Shown: piece after piece, positions 34,506 through 43,986 of the stretch
Layout of the letters: each line of letters starts with the position of its first letter
Numbering within the stretch: position 1 is the first letter of the stretch
Assembly (NCBI RefSeq): GCF_002967765.1
Contig: NZ_PUHY01000005.1
Coordinates: forward strand, 1-64,000
Origin: Blastopirellula marina
Lineage (GTDB): Bacteria > Planctomycetota > Planctomycetia > Pirellulales > Pirellulaceae
Direction of reading: 5' to 3'
Length of the DNA: 64,000 nucleotides
Notes under the pieces: generated by a model
What the model saw: only the letters and a program-made list of their open reading frames with translations
The model's database searches: none
Told to the model about the DNA's origin: nothing
Translations under genes and position numbers: made by a program

Positions 34506-35081
34506 ATGTTGACGCAAGAGCCCGAGAACCCGTTCCAGTCGCCGGAAACGGTTTCGCATGTCGCGGATGTCGAGCACCAGCACACGCAGAACGATCTTGC
34601 TTGGGCGACCGGCAAAGCGGCACTTCGGTGGTTCTTGATATGCTCGATTAGCGCCGCCCCGAGTTGGTATATCGCTGCTGGAGCGACGTCGGCTGCCATT
34701 GCAGGGATGGCAACGGGCGTATTCCTGTTCATCGTCGGCTACACAATATTCGATGTGTGGACCCGGAATCATCCATTACGACAGCGACGTGATGTGAAAA
34801 TAACTTTGGCGATCACCTACGGAACCAGAATTGCCATTTCGCTGCTGTTTCCAATTGGATTCTTTGTCGATATGTTTTGCGGCATCATCGCTGTCTCAGC
34901 AACGGGATTCGTCTTTCAAACCACGGAATCCAATCTGCAATTTGTATCCACACTCGTTACGACACTCGTTCAAGGCGTTTTGCTCAACTGCGTCCTGGCA
35001 GGTTACGGCCTTCTGGTGTACGCCGTCTGTCGAGGTGTGTTAGCCATGCAAGGATATCAAGAAACGGTCGCCGATCGTTGA
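34506..35081 (+). CDS. Four-helix membrane protein with an NPFQSP N-terminus
   Basis: 191 residues from ATG 34506; the longer frame from 34293 overlaps the divergent gene and is not membrane-like. MLTQEPENPFQSPETV is the N-P-Y/F-x-S-P tag that begins many planctomycete membrane proteins. Hydrophobic helices lie near 42-62, 65-82, 103-125, 142-175. Function unknown. Its last 25 bp overlap the end of the convergent gene at 35057. Confidence 0.7.
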   Translation: MLTQEPENPFQSPETVSHVADVEHQHTQNDLAWATGKAALRWFLICSISAAPSWYIAAGATSAAIAGMATGVFLFIVGYTIFDVWTRNHPLRQRRDVKITLAITYGTRIAISLLFPIGFFVDMFCGIIAVSATGFVFQTTESNLQFVSTLVTTLVQGVLLNCVLAGYGLLVYAVCRGVLAMQGYQETVADR

Positions 35082-35827
35082 AATGAATCGGTATCCAGAC
35101 TCAGTTGCTCGATAATCATCTCCGCCGCATGCTGATATAACGCTAAGAAGGGCGTGTCTGCTTCGCGATACCAGATGCGGGCCACTTGATAGGTGGTTTC
35201 GAATTGCTTGTTCGCCTTGGTAACCCCATTCTGCACGGCCAGTCGCACCGCTTCCCTGGGCAACGGAGCGAACTCGCGAAAATGCTCCTGGGCAAGTCGC
35301 GTGACGAGGATGTCGTCGGCGTGCTCGTATCGCAAAGCAATCTTCAGAAAGAAATCTCCTGGATCGCCCACGTGCTGATAGACGTAACCGTCAGCATCCA
35401 GTAGGAACTCTGAGTGCGGTTCGACGGGCGAATCGTCTTTGTCTTCCAGCGGCGGCCAAATCCAGCGGTGCCAGTCCACCCAACAGCTAATGCCTGATAG
35501 AAACCAAAGAACGATCGTGCCGAGCCACCAACTGCGCACAAGCTGGAAACTCTCCACTTCTTCCGAATAATACATCTGCATATCGGGCTGTACTGAGACA
35601 GCATTCCAAGGCCTGAACAAAATTGAGTACAAAATGAGATAGCCGAACGTGACGAAAAACAGGAACCGCGACTGAAGAATGGTCGTCAAGAAGACCATCA
35701 GCCAAAGTACGTAAAGTCCAAGCCACATCAGTGTCAGCGCAAAATCGATCAGCGCGTCCCCCAATCCCGCGAGCGCCACCAGAGCACCGGCACTGTTGCT
35801 GAGCATTGGAATTAAGCTGGTCATCAA
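35057..35827 (-). CDS. Membrane protein with C-terminal soluble domain, unknown
   Basis: 256 residues (Met1 or Met2 may be the start). Three or four hydrophobic helices occupy about 1-72 and 96-118 (GALVALAGLGDALIDFALTLMWLGLYVLWLMVFL; WWLGTIVLWFLSGISCWVDW). A C-terminal ~135-residue soluble part follows (HSEFLLDADGYVYQHVGDPGDFFLKIALRYEHADDILVTRL), ending helical. No family recognised. Its 3' end overlaps the convergent membrane protein gene by 25 bp. Confidence 0.65.
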   Translation of the reverse strand: MMTSLIPMLSNSAGALVALAGLGDALIDFALTLMWLGLYVLWLMVFLTTILQSRFLFFVTFGYLILYSILFRPWNAVSVQPDMQMYYSEEVESFQLVRSWWLGTIVLWFLSGISCWVDWHRWIWPPLEDKDDSPVEPHSEFLLDADGYVYQHVGDPGDFFLKIALRYEHADDILVTRLAQEHFREFAPLPREAVRLAVQNGVTKANKQFETTYQVARIWYREADTPFLALYQHAAEMIIEQLSLDTDSFQRSATVS

Positions 35828-35937
35828 TCACCATCCACAACACGACCTGACGAACACCATCACCGTGTTACGATGGTAAGCCATTTCGCAAGCCTAAGAA
35901 ACTAAATCGCCCTTCAAATCGGCGCAGACTTCTTCGC

Positions 35938-36408
35938 ATGTTTACTCTCCGTCCCTCCCTGCCGCGCGATGTCGAGCGCGTCGTTGAAATCTGGTGCCTG
36001 GCCGTCGATGCCACGCACGACTTTCTTCGACCGGACGATCGAATCGCACTCGAACAGGAAGTCCGCAGCTTCTTTGCCACAGCACCGCTAACGTTGGCAG
36101 TCGACGCTCAAGACAAACCGCTCGGCTTCATGTTGGTGCAAGATGGCAACATGGACGCCTTATTCATCGATCCCAGCTATCACGGGCAAGGCATCGGCAA
36201 GCACCTGGTCGCCACCGCGCTTCAACAGCATCCACACCTCACCACCGACGTCAACGAGCAAAATCAAGCCGCCGCCGCGTTCTATCAACATCTCGGCTTC
36301 ATACCCACTGGCCGCTCCGAAGTCGACGGCCAAGGCCGCCCCTATCCGCTGATTCATTTGCAGTATGCCGAGACTAGCCAGCAATTGCTACGGAACGTCT
36401 TCACGTAG
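35938..36408 (+). CDS. GNAT-family N-acetyltransferase
   Basis: 156 residues. The start TLRPSLPRDVERVVEIWCLAVDATHDFLRPDD is typical of YjaB-like GNAT proteins. LGFMLVQDGNMDALFIDPSYHGQGIGKHLVATAL contains motif A with the acetyl-CoA pyrophosphate loop Q-G-x-G-x-H, and VNEQNQAAAAFYQHLGFIPTGRSEVDGQGRPYPLIHL is motif B plus the C-terminal strand. It transfers an acetyl group from acetyl-CoA to a small molecule or protein; substrate unknown. Single gene. Confidence 0.92.
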   Translation: MFTLRPSLPRDVERVVEIWCLAVDATHDFLRPDDRIALEQEVRSFFATAPLTLAVDAQDKPLGFMLVQDGNMDALFIDPSYHGQGIGKHLVATALQQHPHLTTDVNEQNQAAAAFYQHLGFIPTGRSEVDGQGRPYPLIHLQYAETSQQLLRNVFT

Positions 36409-36471
36409 CACAGTTTTCCGCATTTCACGTGTGAATTTCGTACGAATGCCGGTTATGATAGGGCCAGTCGA

Positions 36472-37131
36472 ATGGCAATATCTTCATGGCACGCTTCAAT
36501 AGTAATTACGAACCCGATGACGGAAGTCTGGTCCAACCACAGCCAGATCGGTAGGTCGCTGATCGATCGGCTCCAACAAGGAGACGACGATGCGATCGGG
36601 CAATTGTTCGCCGCTTATTCCGATCGTCTCGCGCACATGGCGGCTCGGAATATCAGCCCTGGCTTGTTACGGCGATTCGATGGCGAGGATGTCGTGCAGT
36701 CTGTCTTTCGGACATTCTTTCGCCGCCACGAACAAGGCAAGTTGGCGGTTCAGCATCGCGAGCAGCTTTGGAAGCTGTTGGTCACGATCACCATTCTCAA
36801 GACTCGCACGCATGCCCGGCGACACACGGCGGAAAAGCGGAACGCGGCGGCGGAACAAGCCCTCCCAGAAAGCTTCGATTTTCTCGATCAGCAGCCAACA
36901 CCGGAAGATGCCTTAGCCCTGTGGGAAGAGATCGAAGTCGCCCTGGTCGGTCTGCCAGACAAGGCCTGGGATATCCTGGCCCTGCGGCTGGAGGGACACC
37001 CTAAGTCAGACATTGCCAAGCAGTTAGGTGTGTCACGCCAGACGGTTCATCGCCTCTGCGATCTGCTGAAACAACGCCTCGCGAACCGCTTCCAGGAGTA
37101 CGAGATCGAGCCTGATCCGGAAAATCTTTGA
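36472..37131 (+). CDS. ECF-type RNA polymerase sigma factor
   Basis: 219 residues from ATG 36472 (ATG 36517, MTEVWSNHS, is an alternative because TATGAT at about 36454 could be a -10). Region 2 is visible as IGQLFAAYSDRLAHMAARNISPGLLRRFDGEDVVQSVFRTFFRRHEQ, and region 4 as LPDKAWDILALRLEGHPKSDIAKQLGVSRQTVHRLCDLLKQRL. This is a planctomycete ECF subgroup typically encoded beside Ser/Thr kinases. The 1257-residue kinase follows 104 bp downstream on the same strand, so the kinase probably controls this sigma factor, replacing a classical anti-sigma factor. Confidence 0.9.
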   Translation: MAISSWHASIVITNPMTEVWSNHSQIGRSLIDRLQQGDDDAIGQLFAAYSDRLAHMAARNISPGLLRRFDGEDVVQSVFRTFFRRHEQGKLAVQHREQLWKLLVTITILKTRTHARRHTAEKRNAAAEQALPESFDFLDQQPTPEDALALWEEIEVALVGLPDKAWDILALRLEGHPKSDIAKQLGVSRQTVHRLCDLLKQRLANRFQEYEIEPDPENL

Positions 37132-37235
37132 ATTCGATGTGACACTTCGCCTACCCGATTGCGATGAGTATGGCAGAGGGATACTTGGCAAGTCTCTCGT
37201 TGGCCGAATGAATTGCTCCACCCACGGGATTTCTG

Positions 37236-40200
37236 ATGACCAGTCCGCAACTTCTCTCTGCCGTTTCCGACACCGAGCGAAACCAGCTGGAACAGCTGCT
37301 GATGACCTTCGAGGAAACGTGGACCCCCGAGCAAATCTTGCAGGTCGGTGAAATGGTCTCGGCCCAATTCAGCCCAACTGCTCGTCTGGCGGCCTTATTC
37401 GAGCTGGCTCAGATCGATCTGCATCGTTCGTGGGAAGCTGGCAAAGGGCGTCAGGTCGAGTTCTATTTACAGCAGTTCCCCGATCTTTCTACTGATCCGC
37501 AGATTCCCCCGCATTTGCTGGCCAGCGAATACGAGGCCCGCTCGGCAACTGGTAATCAACAAAAGGAGAGCCAGTATCGCGAGCGATTCGCGAATTGCTT
37601 CCCGCAGTTTGTCGCCATTGTAAAGCAAAACCGTCAACAGGCCTCGGCCGCGTTGGCCACCAACAACCAGGCCGCCAGCGATACGCACCCTCAGCAGCCC
37701 GACGATTTCACGAACTTGCCGGTCGAATTCGGAAGGTATCGGATTCTGAAACAACTGGGCACGGGGGCGATGGGCAAAGTTTATTTGGCCCACGACACCC
37801 AACTCGATCGCCAGGTTGCCTTAAAGACGCCACAGTTTCGTAGCAATCGCAACGAAGAACTGATCACGCGTTTCTATCGCGAAGCACGATCGGCCGCCAA
37901 GCTTCAGCACCGCAACATCTGCCAGGTGTACGATGTCGGCGAAATCGACGGGCGTCACTTCATCTCTATGGCCTTTATCGACGGCCGCTGTCTGGCCGAC
38001 TACATCGCGTCGGGAAAACAATCAGCGATTCGCTCTTGCTGTATTCTCGTATTGCGATTGGCCAACGGTCTGTCGGAAGCCCATCGACACAACGTCGTAC
38101 ATCGCGACTTGAAGCCGGGCAACGTGATGGTCGATCAGAAGCAAGAGCCGGTCATTATGGACTTCGGCCTCGCCCTGCAAACCGATTCGCAGTCGCGGAT
38201 GACACACGAAGGTTCCTTGCTCGGTTCGCCTGCTTACATGTCACCGGAACAGATTCAAGGTAAGCACAGCCAAGTCGGACCCACGACCGATATTTATGCG
38301 TTGGGAGTCATCTTCTACGAACTGCTAACCGGGGAGCTACCGTTTCAGGCGAGCTCGCTGGGGGAACTGGCTTACAAGATCATCTCGACCGATCCCCCGA
38401 AGTTGTCGACCTTGCGAGCCGATGTCGATCCAACGCTCGCAGCAATTGTCGAGAAGATGATGGCCCGCGAGGCAGCCGAACGTTATCAATCGATGGAAGA
38501 GGTCGCTCAGACAATTCGCCAGTATCTGTCCTCGGCGACCGCAATCGAAAATGAAACGCCGTCGCGGGCAACACAAGCCGACATGCCCTCGCCTGTTCCA
38601 ACCTCGCAACCGATTCCTGTTGCCCAACCTGTTCCCGCAGCTAAGCCTATTCCGTCTGAGCAGCCGTCGCTTCACAACGTGGCGGCGCAGTTAGACGTTG
38701 CTCCCCAGAAAACCTCGCAACGTTTTTCCGGACGAAGAGCAAAACCGATTTGGCCTTGGATCGTAGGAGCAAGCTTGTGCGGTGGATTACTGATTCTGGC
38801 GGCCGTCATGCTGCTGAAGACACCGTACGGAACGTTACGAATCGAAACGATTGGCGACCTGCCTAACCTCGAAGTTCTCGTTGATGGCAACGTCGTCCGC
38901 CTGAACGAGCCAAACTCGACCTCCGCGACCGAGCATCAATTGCAACTCAAGCTAGGCGAAGCAACGCTGGCCCTGGCTCCCGGAAGTAACGCGTTCGTGC
39001 TCAACGGCAACGGACCAGAGCGACGCATCTCGGTTCAAGTCGAGGGAGGAACGCTAACCAGCGATAAGCTGACCGTCGCCAGAAATGGAGTGACCCTCCT
39101 CAAACTCCAACTGCTTCCCAGTGACGAACCGAAGGTCGCATCAAGTTCCAAAACACCTTCCACCGCTTCGCCGGCAGCAGCCGATGCTTCGAGTTCGCCG
39201 ATGTTGCCGGCGGCATTTCCCACGGGGGACGTGGTTGCTCCGTTCCCTGCCCCAGGATTCGATCCGTTATTCAACGGAAAGAACCTCGACGGCTGGGACG
39301 TATTTGGTCATTCCGGTTGGAGTGTGCAGAACGGAGAGTTGGTCGGCACCGCGCCGAATGATCAAAATAAGGTTCACGGCTGGCTCATGAATCGGGGCGA
39401 CTTCGAAGACTTCGAGCTTCGCTTGGAATATCGTCTGCCCCCCGGGGGCAACAGCGGTGTGTACATCCGGGCCGTACCCAACCCGAGCGAAATTAACGAA
39501 TTCGACATGAATGAGGTTCAGTTGCTCGACGATACCTCGCTCCGCTATGACGATGTGCGACCGAATATGCGAAACGCCGCTCTCTGGAAGGTCTGGCCAG
39601 CAAGTCCATCGCTGAAGCTTCCTCCCAACCAATGGCATCGCCTTGCCATCCGCGTGCAAGGCGATGGAATCCAGATCTGGAGCAACGACGTGAAAGTGAC
39701 TGCCGGCAAGCTTCCCTCCGAAAAATCGATCGGAAAGAAAATTGGGTTGCAACTCATGAGCAGTGAGGTCCGCTTCCGCAACATCCAGGTTCGGAAGTTA
39801 GGAGCAACCACGCCTGCACGACCCAGTAAGCCTTCTATCACCGAGTCCGAACCTGGATTCCTTTCCCTATTCAATCATCGAGATCTCTCTGGCTGGCAAT
39901 ACGACGGACGCGTGTCGGGATTATGGTCGGTACAGGATGGACTGCTGCAAGCAAATAAAGCATATCCCGATTGGCCCTCGTTCACCGAAGATCTGCTGGT
40001 CCAGATGAAAACCACGCAGTCCAACTTTCGCGACTTCGAACTGCGGCTGCGAATGCGCATCGCGTCGGGGGGCTACTGCGGCGTTGTTCTACGGCGGCAG
40101 GAACAGGAAGCAATTGAAGTCAGTTTCAGGCCGGATCGAGAGACGAAGACTATGGTCAAATTTTGGTCGAAGATAGCGATGAAGCAGCGAGAGGATTCGG

Positions 40201-41009
40201 TCGTGACAGACTTTAACAATCCATCGCTTGGACCTGGTGAGTGGTTCGATGTCCAAATTTCCTTGGTCAACGATACGTTAAGTGTTGTAGTGGATAATCA
40301 AAAGGTGCTGGTGGCGGAAGTCAAAGGCAACAAGAACCCAGGCCCGATCGAGCTTGTTATACCTCCGGTCAGCAATGGGAACGTTTCGTTCGCCGAGATC
40401 GCGATCAAGCCACTCGGCGCATTGCCTGCGACATCGAACGTGCCCACAGAGGCGGAATTCACCTCGCTCATCGGCAAAGACCTCTCCGGATGGGCGCAGC
40501 TTGGCAGCGACGGGTGGAGCGTTCGCAACGGAATTCTCATCGGCAATCCTCCACCGAACCAACCACGATTCAAACGCTGGCTCATGAACACCGGTAGTTA
40601 CGAAAACTTCGAATTGCAGTTTGAGTATCAACTGGAACCTGGCGGAAACAGCGGTGTCTTCATACGGGCGGTTCGCGATGCAGCGCTATCGGTGACCGGA
40701 GATTTTTATGAGGTTCAACTGTTGGACGATACCGCGCCCAAGTATGCGAAAGACCCTACTACCCATCTCAATGGCGCGTTGTGGAAAGCACTGCCAGCCA
40801 GTCCTGGTTTGCGATTGCCACCCAAACAATGGCATCGGATGACCATCCGGGCTCAGGGGGATCAACTCCAAGTCTGGAGTAACGATCAGAAGATCGTCGA
40901 CGGAAAACTTCCTCGAAATACTCGACCTGGCACGCGAATCGGCTTACAACTGCATACCGGAAAGGTCATGTTCCGCGACCTGCGGATTCGTGAATTGCCC
41001 AGTCGTTGA
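37236..41009 (+). CDS. Receptor-type Ser/Thr protein kinase with three DUF1080 ectodomains
   Basis: 1257 residues. After a helical N-terminus of about 160 residues, the kinase domain spans about 165-430: LGTGAMGKVYLA (P-loop), ALK (catalytic Lys), HRDLKPGN (catalytic loop), MDFGLA, SPAYMSPEQ; all key residues are present. A Pro-rich juxtamembrane stretch and one transmembrane helix (about 505-527) follow. Outside there is a beta-rich segment and three DUF1080 domains at about 672-855, 872-1060 and 1072-1255 (FNGKNLDGWDVFG; FNHRDLSGWQYDG; IGKDLSGWAQLG). DUF1080 is a LamG-like glycan-associated fold. The first and third copies are the most alike. It probably senses carbohydrate outside and signals to the ECF factor. 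Confidence 0.93.
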   Translation: MTSPQLLSAVSDTERNQLEQLLMTFEETWTPEQILQVGEMVSAQFSPTARLAALFELAQIDLHRSWEAGKGRQVEFYLQQFPDLSTDPQIPPHLLASEYEARSATGNQQKESQYRERFANCFPQFVAIVKQNRQQASAALATNNQAASDTHPQQPDDFTNLPVEFGRYRILKQLGTGAMGKVYLAHDTQLDRQVALKTPQFRSNRNEELITRFYREARSAAKLQHRNICQVYDVGEIDGRHFISMAFIDGRCLADYIASGKQSAIRSCCILVLRLANGLSEAHRHNVVHRDLKPGNVMVDQKQEPVIMDFGLALQTDSQSRMTHEGSLLGSPAYMSPEQIQGKHSQVGPTTDIYALGVIFYELLTGELPFQASSLGELAYKIISTDPPKLSTLRADVDPTLAAIVEKMMAREAAERYQSMEEVAQTIRQYLSSATAIENETPSRATQADMPSPVPTSQPIPVAQPVPAAKPIPSEQPSLHNVAAQLDVAPQKTSQRFSGRRAKPIWPWIVGASLCGGLLILAAVMLLKTPYGTLRIETIGDLPNLEVLVDGNVVRLNEPNSTSATEHQLQLKLGEATLALAPGSNAFVLNGNGPERRISVQVEGGTLTSDKLTVARNGVTLLKLQLLPSDEPKVASSSKTPSTASPAAADASSSPMLPAAFPTGDVVAPFPAPGFDPLFNGKNLDGWDVFGHSGWSVQNGELVGTAPNDQNKVHGWLMNRGDFEDFELRLEYRLPPGGNSGVYIRAVPNPSEINEFDMNEVQLLDDTSLRYDDVRPNMRNAALWKVWPASPSLKLPPNQWHRLAIRVQGDGIQIWSNDVKVTAGKLPSEKSIGKKIGLQLMSSEVRFRNIQVRKLGATTPARPSKPSITESEPGFLSLFNHRDLSGWQYDGRVSGLWSVQDGLLQANKAYPDWPSFTEDLLVQMKTTQSNFRDFELRLRMRIASGGYCGVVLRRQEQEAIEVSFRPDRETKTMVKFWSKIAMKQREDSVVTDFNNPSLGPGEWFDVQISLVNDTLSVVVDNQKVLVAEVKGNKNPGPIELVIPPVSNGNVSFAEIAIKPLGALPATSNVPTEAEFTSLIGKDLSGWAQLGSDGWSVRNGILIGNPPPNQPRFKRWLMNTGSYENFELQFEYQLEPGGNSGVFIRAVRDAALSVTGDFYEVQLLDDTAPKYAKDPTTHLNGALWKALPASPGLRLPPKQWHRMTIRAQGDQLQVWSNDQKIVDGKLPRNTRPGTRIGLQLHTGKVMFRDLRIRELPSR

Positions 41010-42487
41010 TGCCCTCCTGCGACCGCTCTGGTCGCGACTCCTCCTCCTTGGATCCCGCCGGCCTGATGCTTTTGCTTGCTCGAACGATTGGATTGGTTTT
41101 TGTTACGCTCGTTGCATGTCGCTCACTTTCCGCCGAGGACATTCATCCCCCGAATGTAATCGTCGTACTGTGCGATAACCTGGGTTACGGTGACGTTGGA
41201 TGCTTTGGCTCGAAGCGGCATCGCACGCCGTATTTAGATCAGATGGCGGCGGAGGGAATGAAGTTCACGGACCTATATGCGGCGAGTGGTGTTTGCACGC
41301 CGTCGCGGGCTGCGCTGCTAACCGGTTGTTATCCACCTCGAGTAAATCTTCACGTCAGCGATACCGGCGGAGCGGTACTGCAGCCGGTTTCGCCGAAGGG
41401 GCTTGCCCCGGAAGAGATCACCATCGCCGAATTGTTGAAGACGAAGGGATACGCCACGACGATCATTGGCAAGTGGCATCTGGGGGATCAACTTCCGCTG
41501 CTGCCGACGCGGCAAGGCTTCGACTCCTTCTACGGTATTCCTTACAGCGACGACATGACGCCCCGCCCTGGCAAACCATGGCCCGATCTTCCTCTGATGC
41601 GAGACGAGGTGGTGGTCGATGCGCCGGTTGATTTGAATGATGCCACGAAGCTGTACACGGAAGAAGCAATCCGTTTCATTACTGCCAACCGCGAGCGTCC
41701 CTTCTTCCTTTACCTGCCGCAAGCGATGCCTGGCAGCACCCGAGCACCGTATGCCAGCGAAGCGTTTCGTGGGCAAAGCCAGAATGGACCATGGGGAGAC
41801 TCAATCGAAGAACTTGATTGGTCGATGAGCGAGATCTTGAAGACGCTCAAACAGCTCAAGCTCGACCAGCAGACACTCGTTGTCTGGACAAGCGACAACG
41901 GAGCCCCACGCCGCAATCCGGTGCAAGGTTCTAACTTGCCGCTGAAAGGTTGGGGTTACACCACGGCCGAAGGTGGCATGCGGGTACCGACCATCGCCTG
42001 GTGGCCTGGCACGGTGCCGGCAGGTACCGAGTGTCACGAGTTGGCCTCGCTGATGGATCTTTACCCGACGATTGCCAAATTAGCCGGAGCGAAACTTCCC
42101 GGCGATCGCACCATCGATGGCAAAGACATCACGCCGCTGCTTACCGGTCAGCCGAATGCGAAGTCGCCGCACGATGCGTTCTTCTATTACATGTTCGACC
42201 AACTGCAAGCCGTACGCAGCGGGCCATGGAAGTTGTACCTCCCGCTCGATCAGGTCAAAGGTGGTTGGCAAGACGACAAAAAGGCTTTTGCGAAGGTGCG
42301 ACTTTTTAACTTGGTGACCGACTTGCAGGAAACCACCGACGTCGCCCAGCAGAACCCGGAGATCGTTCAGCGGATGCTGACTTTCGCCGCCGCGGCACAC
42401 GCCGATCTGGGAGACGATCAGAACCCAGGCCCCGGCCGCCGATCAGCGGGACATGTTCCGTCGCCGACTCCGCGGGTCCTACCTTGA
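41009..42487 (+). CDS. Secreted sulfatase, overlapping the kinase stop codon
   Basis: About 492 residues if ATG 41009 is used; its A is the last base of the kinase TGA (TGATG), the classic overlap for coupled translation. ATG 41066 (MLLLARTIGLVFVTLVACRSLSA) begins the signal peptide proper and is an alternative. Sulfatase motifs: VIVVLCDNLGYGDVGCFGS (metal Asp), SGVCTPSRAALLTG (formylglycine Cys in C-x-P-S-R), GKWHLGD, TSDNGAP. Coupling to a glycan-sensing kinase suggests that it removes sulfate from the sensed polysaccharide. Confidence 0.92.
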   Translation: MPSCDRSGRDSSSLDPAGLMLLLARTIGLVFVTLVACRSLSAEDIHPPNVIVVLCDNLGYGDVGCFGSKRHRTPYLDQMAAEGMKFTDLYAASGVCTPSRAALLTGCYPPRVNLHVSDTGGAVLQPVSPKGLAPEEITIAELLKTKGYATTIIGKWHLGDQLPLLPTRQGFDSFYGIPYSDDMTPRPGKPWPDLPLMRDEVVVDAPVDLNDATKLYTEEAIRFITANRERPFFLYLPQAMPGSTRAPYASEAFRGQSQNGPWGDSIEELDWSMSEILKTLKQLKLDQQTLVVWTSDNGAPRRNPVQGSNLPLKGWGYTTAEGGMRVPTIAWWPGTVPAGTECHELASLMDLYPTIAKLAGAKLPGDRTIDGKDITPLLTGQPNAKSPHDAFFYYMFDQLQAVRSGPWKLYLPLDQVKGGWQDDKKAFAKVRLFNLVTDLQETTDVAQQNPEIVQRMLTFAAAAHADLGDDQNPGPGRRSAGHVPSPTPRVLP

Positions 42488-42569
42488 ACGTCACCGTAGG
42501 TGATGAAATTTCGCAGGCATTGGTCACCATGTGATTGATCGCCTGGCATCTTCGGTGTATCCAAGGGAT

Positions 42570-43784
42570 ATGAACTGCAAATCCGAACGATTCCGATTTC
42601 AATCGCCAGCCACATGGCTGATTCTTGGCTTGCTCCTTGGTGCCATGCCACTCGGCACGGTATGCGCTGCCGACGATCAAGCGGATCGGCAGACGTTGGA
42701 GGATTTGTATGAGGCGACGCAGCAGTGGAGCCGGCAGATTGACGCGAGTCTGCAATATCACTTCCGGGACGGTTCATGCGACTCGAAGGATGCCGGGCTT
42801 GCCGGGAAGTTCGGTAGCCAGGCCAATCCGCCGACAGACGAGGAAGTGTGCACCGGTACGATTGCTCGCCGGCTCAGCCAGATTCGTTTCAGTCGGCATC
42901 TCGAAGGAGAGCCAGAAACGATTGAGATCGATGAAGAGGTTCACGTTACCTTGCCCGCTTGGCAAGACGAATCGGCTAACGAGATCATTCATATGATCCA
43001 CCAACCCGCACCAGAACCGCTGGGCCCCTTGTTGATAGTGACCAGAAGAATCTCGGAGGAAGATTCACCGTTGAGGCCGATCATGATTCATGGCATCCCA
43101 CATGGCTTTTCGATGGCGATGAATCCGTTCAAAGGCATCGGCGATGACCTGGAAACCATCTCCAAACGGCTAAAGCGAGTCGTTCGCGACGAAGATCATA
43201 TTGCGTTGGTCTTTTCCTGGGAGCCCGGACCAGATCTGTTGATGACGTCGGTCTTGCACTTCCGTACCGACTTCTCGCCGGCGGTGGTTGATCGGATTGA
43301 TAACTCCGAAGCGAACTACGCGGTTGGGATGGGCACGGTGTCGGAAATGGCAGCCAGTGAGTTCGTCACGTGTGGCGAACTGATGATCGCCACGAAAATC
43401 AACTTCACCTCCAATACCATGCGGCCAGGACAAGATCGACCGGCATCTTGGATCGCGCAAGAGTGGACCGCCTCGAACGTGGTTTCGCCGGCAGCCGACT
43501 CCGATTTCTTCGTGCCGATCTTGCCCAAGACCAAGGTTGTTGGCATTACCAACGCCGATCGCTTTCAAGGATTGCCGTTCGCCGATCCGAGTCGAATTGA
43601 TGCGTCCGATTTAACCGTGGACGATACGCCGGTGATCGACTTTCCAGATGCCGAAATGCTCAGCCTGCACGCGTCGATGACGGACGATCCTGGCGAGTAC
43701 CGCTGGACCCCTGCGATCGGGATTACTTGTATGGTGGGTCTGGCCATTGCCATTCTGGCGATCCATTTGCGATCGGTTCGCTAA
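42570..43784 (+). CDS. Membrane-anchored exported protein of unknown function
   Basis: 404 residues from ATG 42570 (AAGGG three to seven bases before). It has a signal peptide or anchor (WLILGLLLGAMPLGTVCAAD near 16-35) and a C-terminal transmembrane helix (ITCMVGLAIAILAIHL) followed by RSVR, so it is anchored with its bulk outside the cytoplasm. The ectodomain is mixed beta, with cysteines near the N-terminus (SCDSKD, EVCTG). No family recognised. It lies about 80 bp after the sulfatase and could belong to the same unit. Confidence 0.65.
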   Translation: MNCKSERFRFQSPATWLILGLLLGAMPLGTVCAADDQADRQTLEDLYEATQQWSRQIDASLQYHFRDGSCDSKDAGLAGKFGSQANPPTDEEVCTGTIARRLSQIRFSRHLEGEPETIEIDEEVHVTLPAWQDESANEIIHMIHQPAPEPLGPLLIVTRRISEEDSPLRPIMIHGIPHGFSMAMNPFKGIGDDLETISKRLKRVVRDEDHIALVFSWEPGPDLLMTSVLHFRTDFSPAVVDRIDNSEANYAVGMGTVSEMAASEFVTCGELMIATKINFTSNTMRPGQDRPASWIAQEWTASNVVSPAADSDFFVPILPKTKVVGITNADRFQGLPFADPSRIDASDLTVDDTPVIDFPDAEMLSLHASMTDDPGEYRWTPAIGITCMVGLAIAILAIHLRSVR

Positions 43785-43986
43785 TCCTTATGGCAGTTCG
43801 AACGTGGGGGTGGCTCGATCCCCGGGTGGTTGGCTAACGCCCGGCAAGTGTCAGGCAAAAACGTTGCTTCCTAGTTCAAAAATACCCCCCAGAACCGCTT
43901 TGACGTCGGGTGATATCTCGCGCACAATAGGTTTTCCCCGCTTGCCTACCTTTCTGATTTCTCACACCTGATTAGAGAACGTGACT

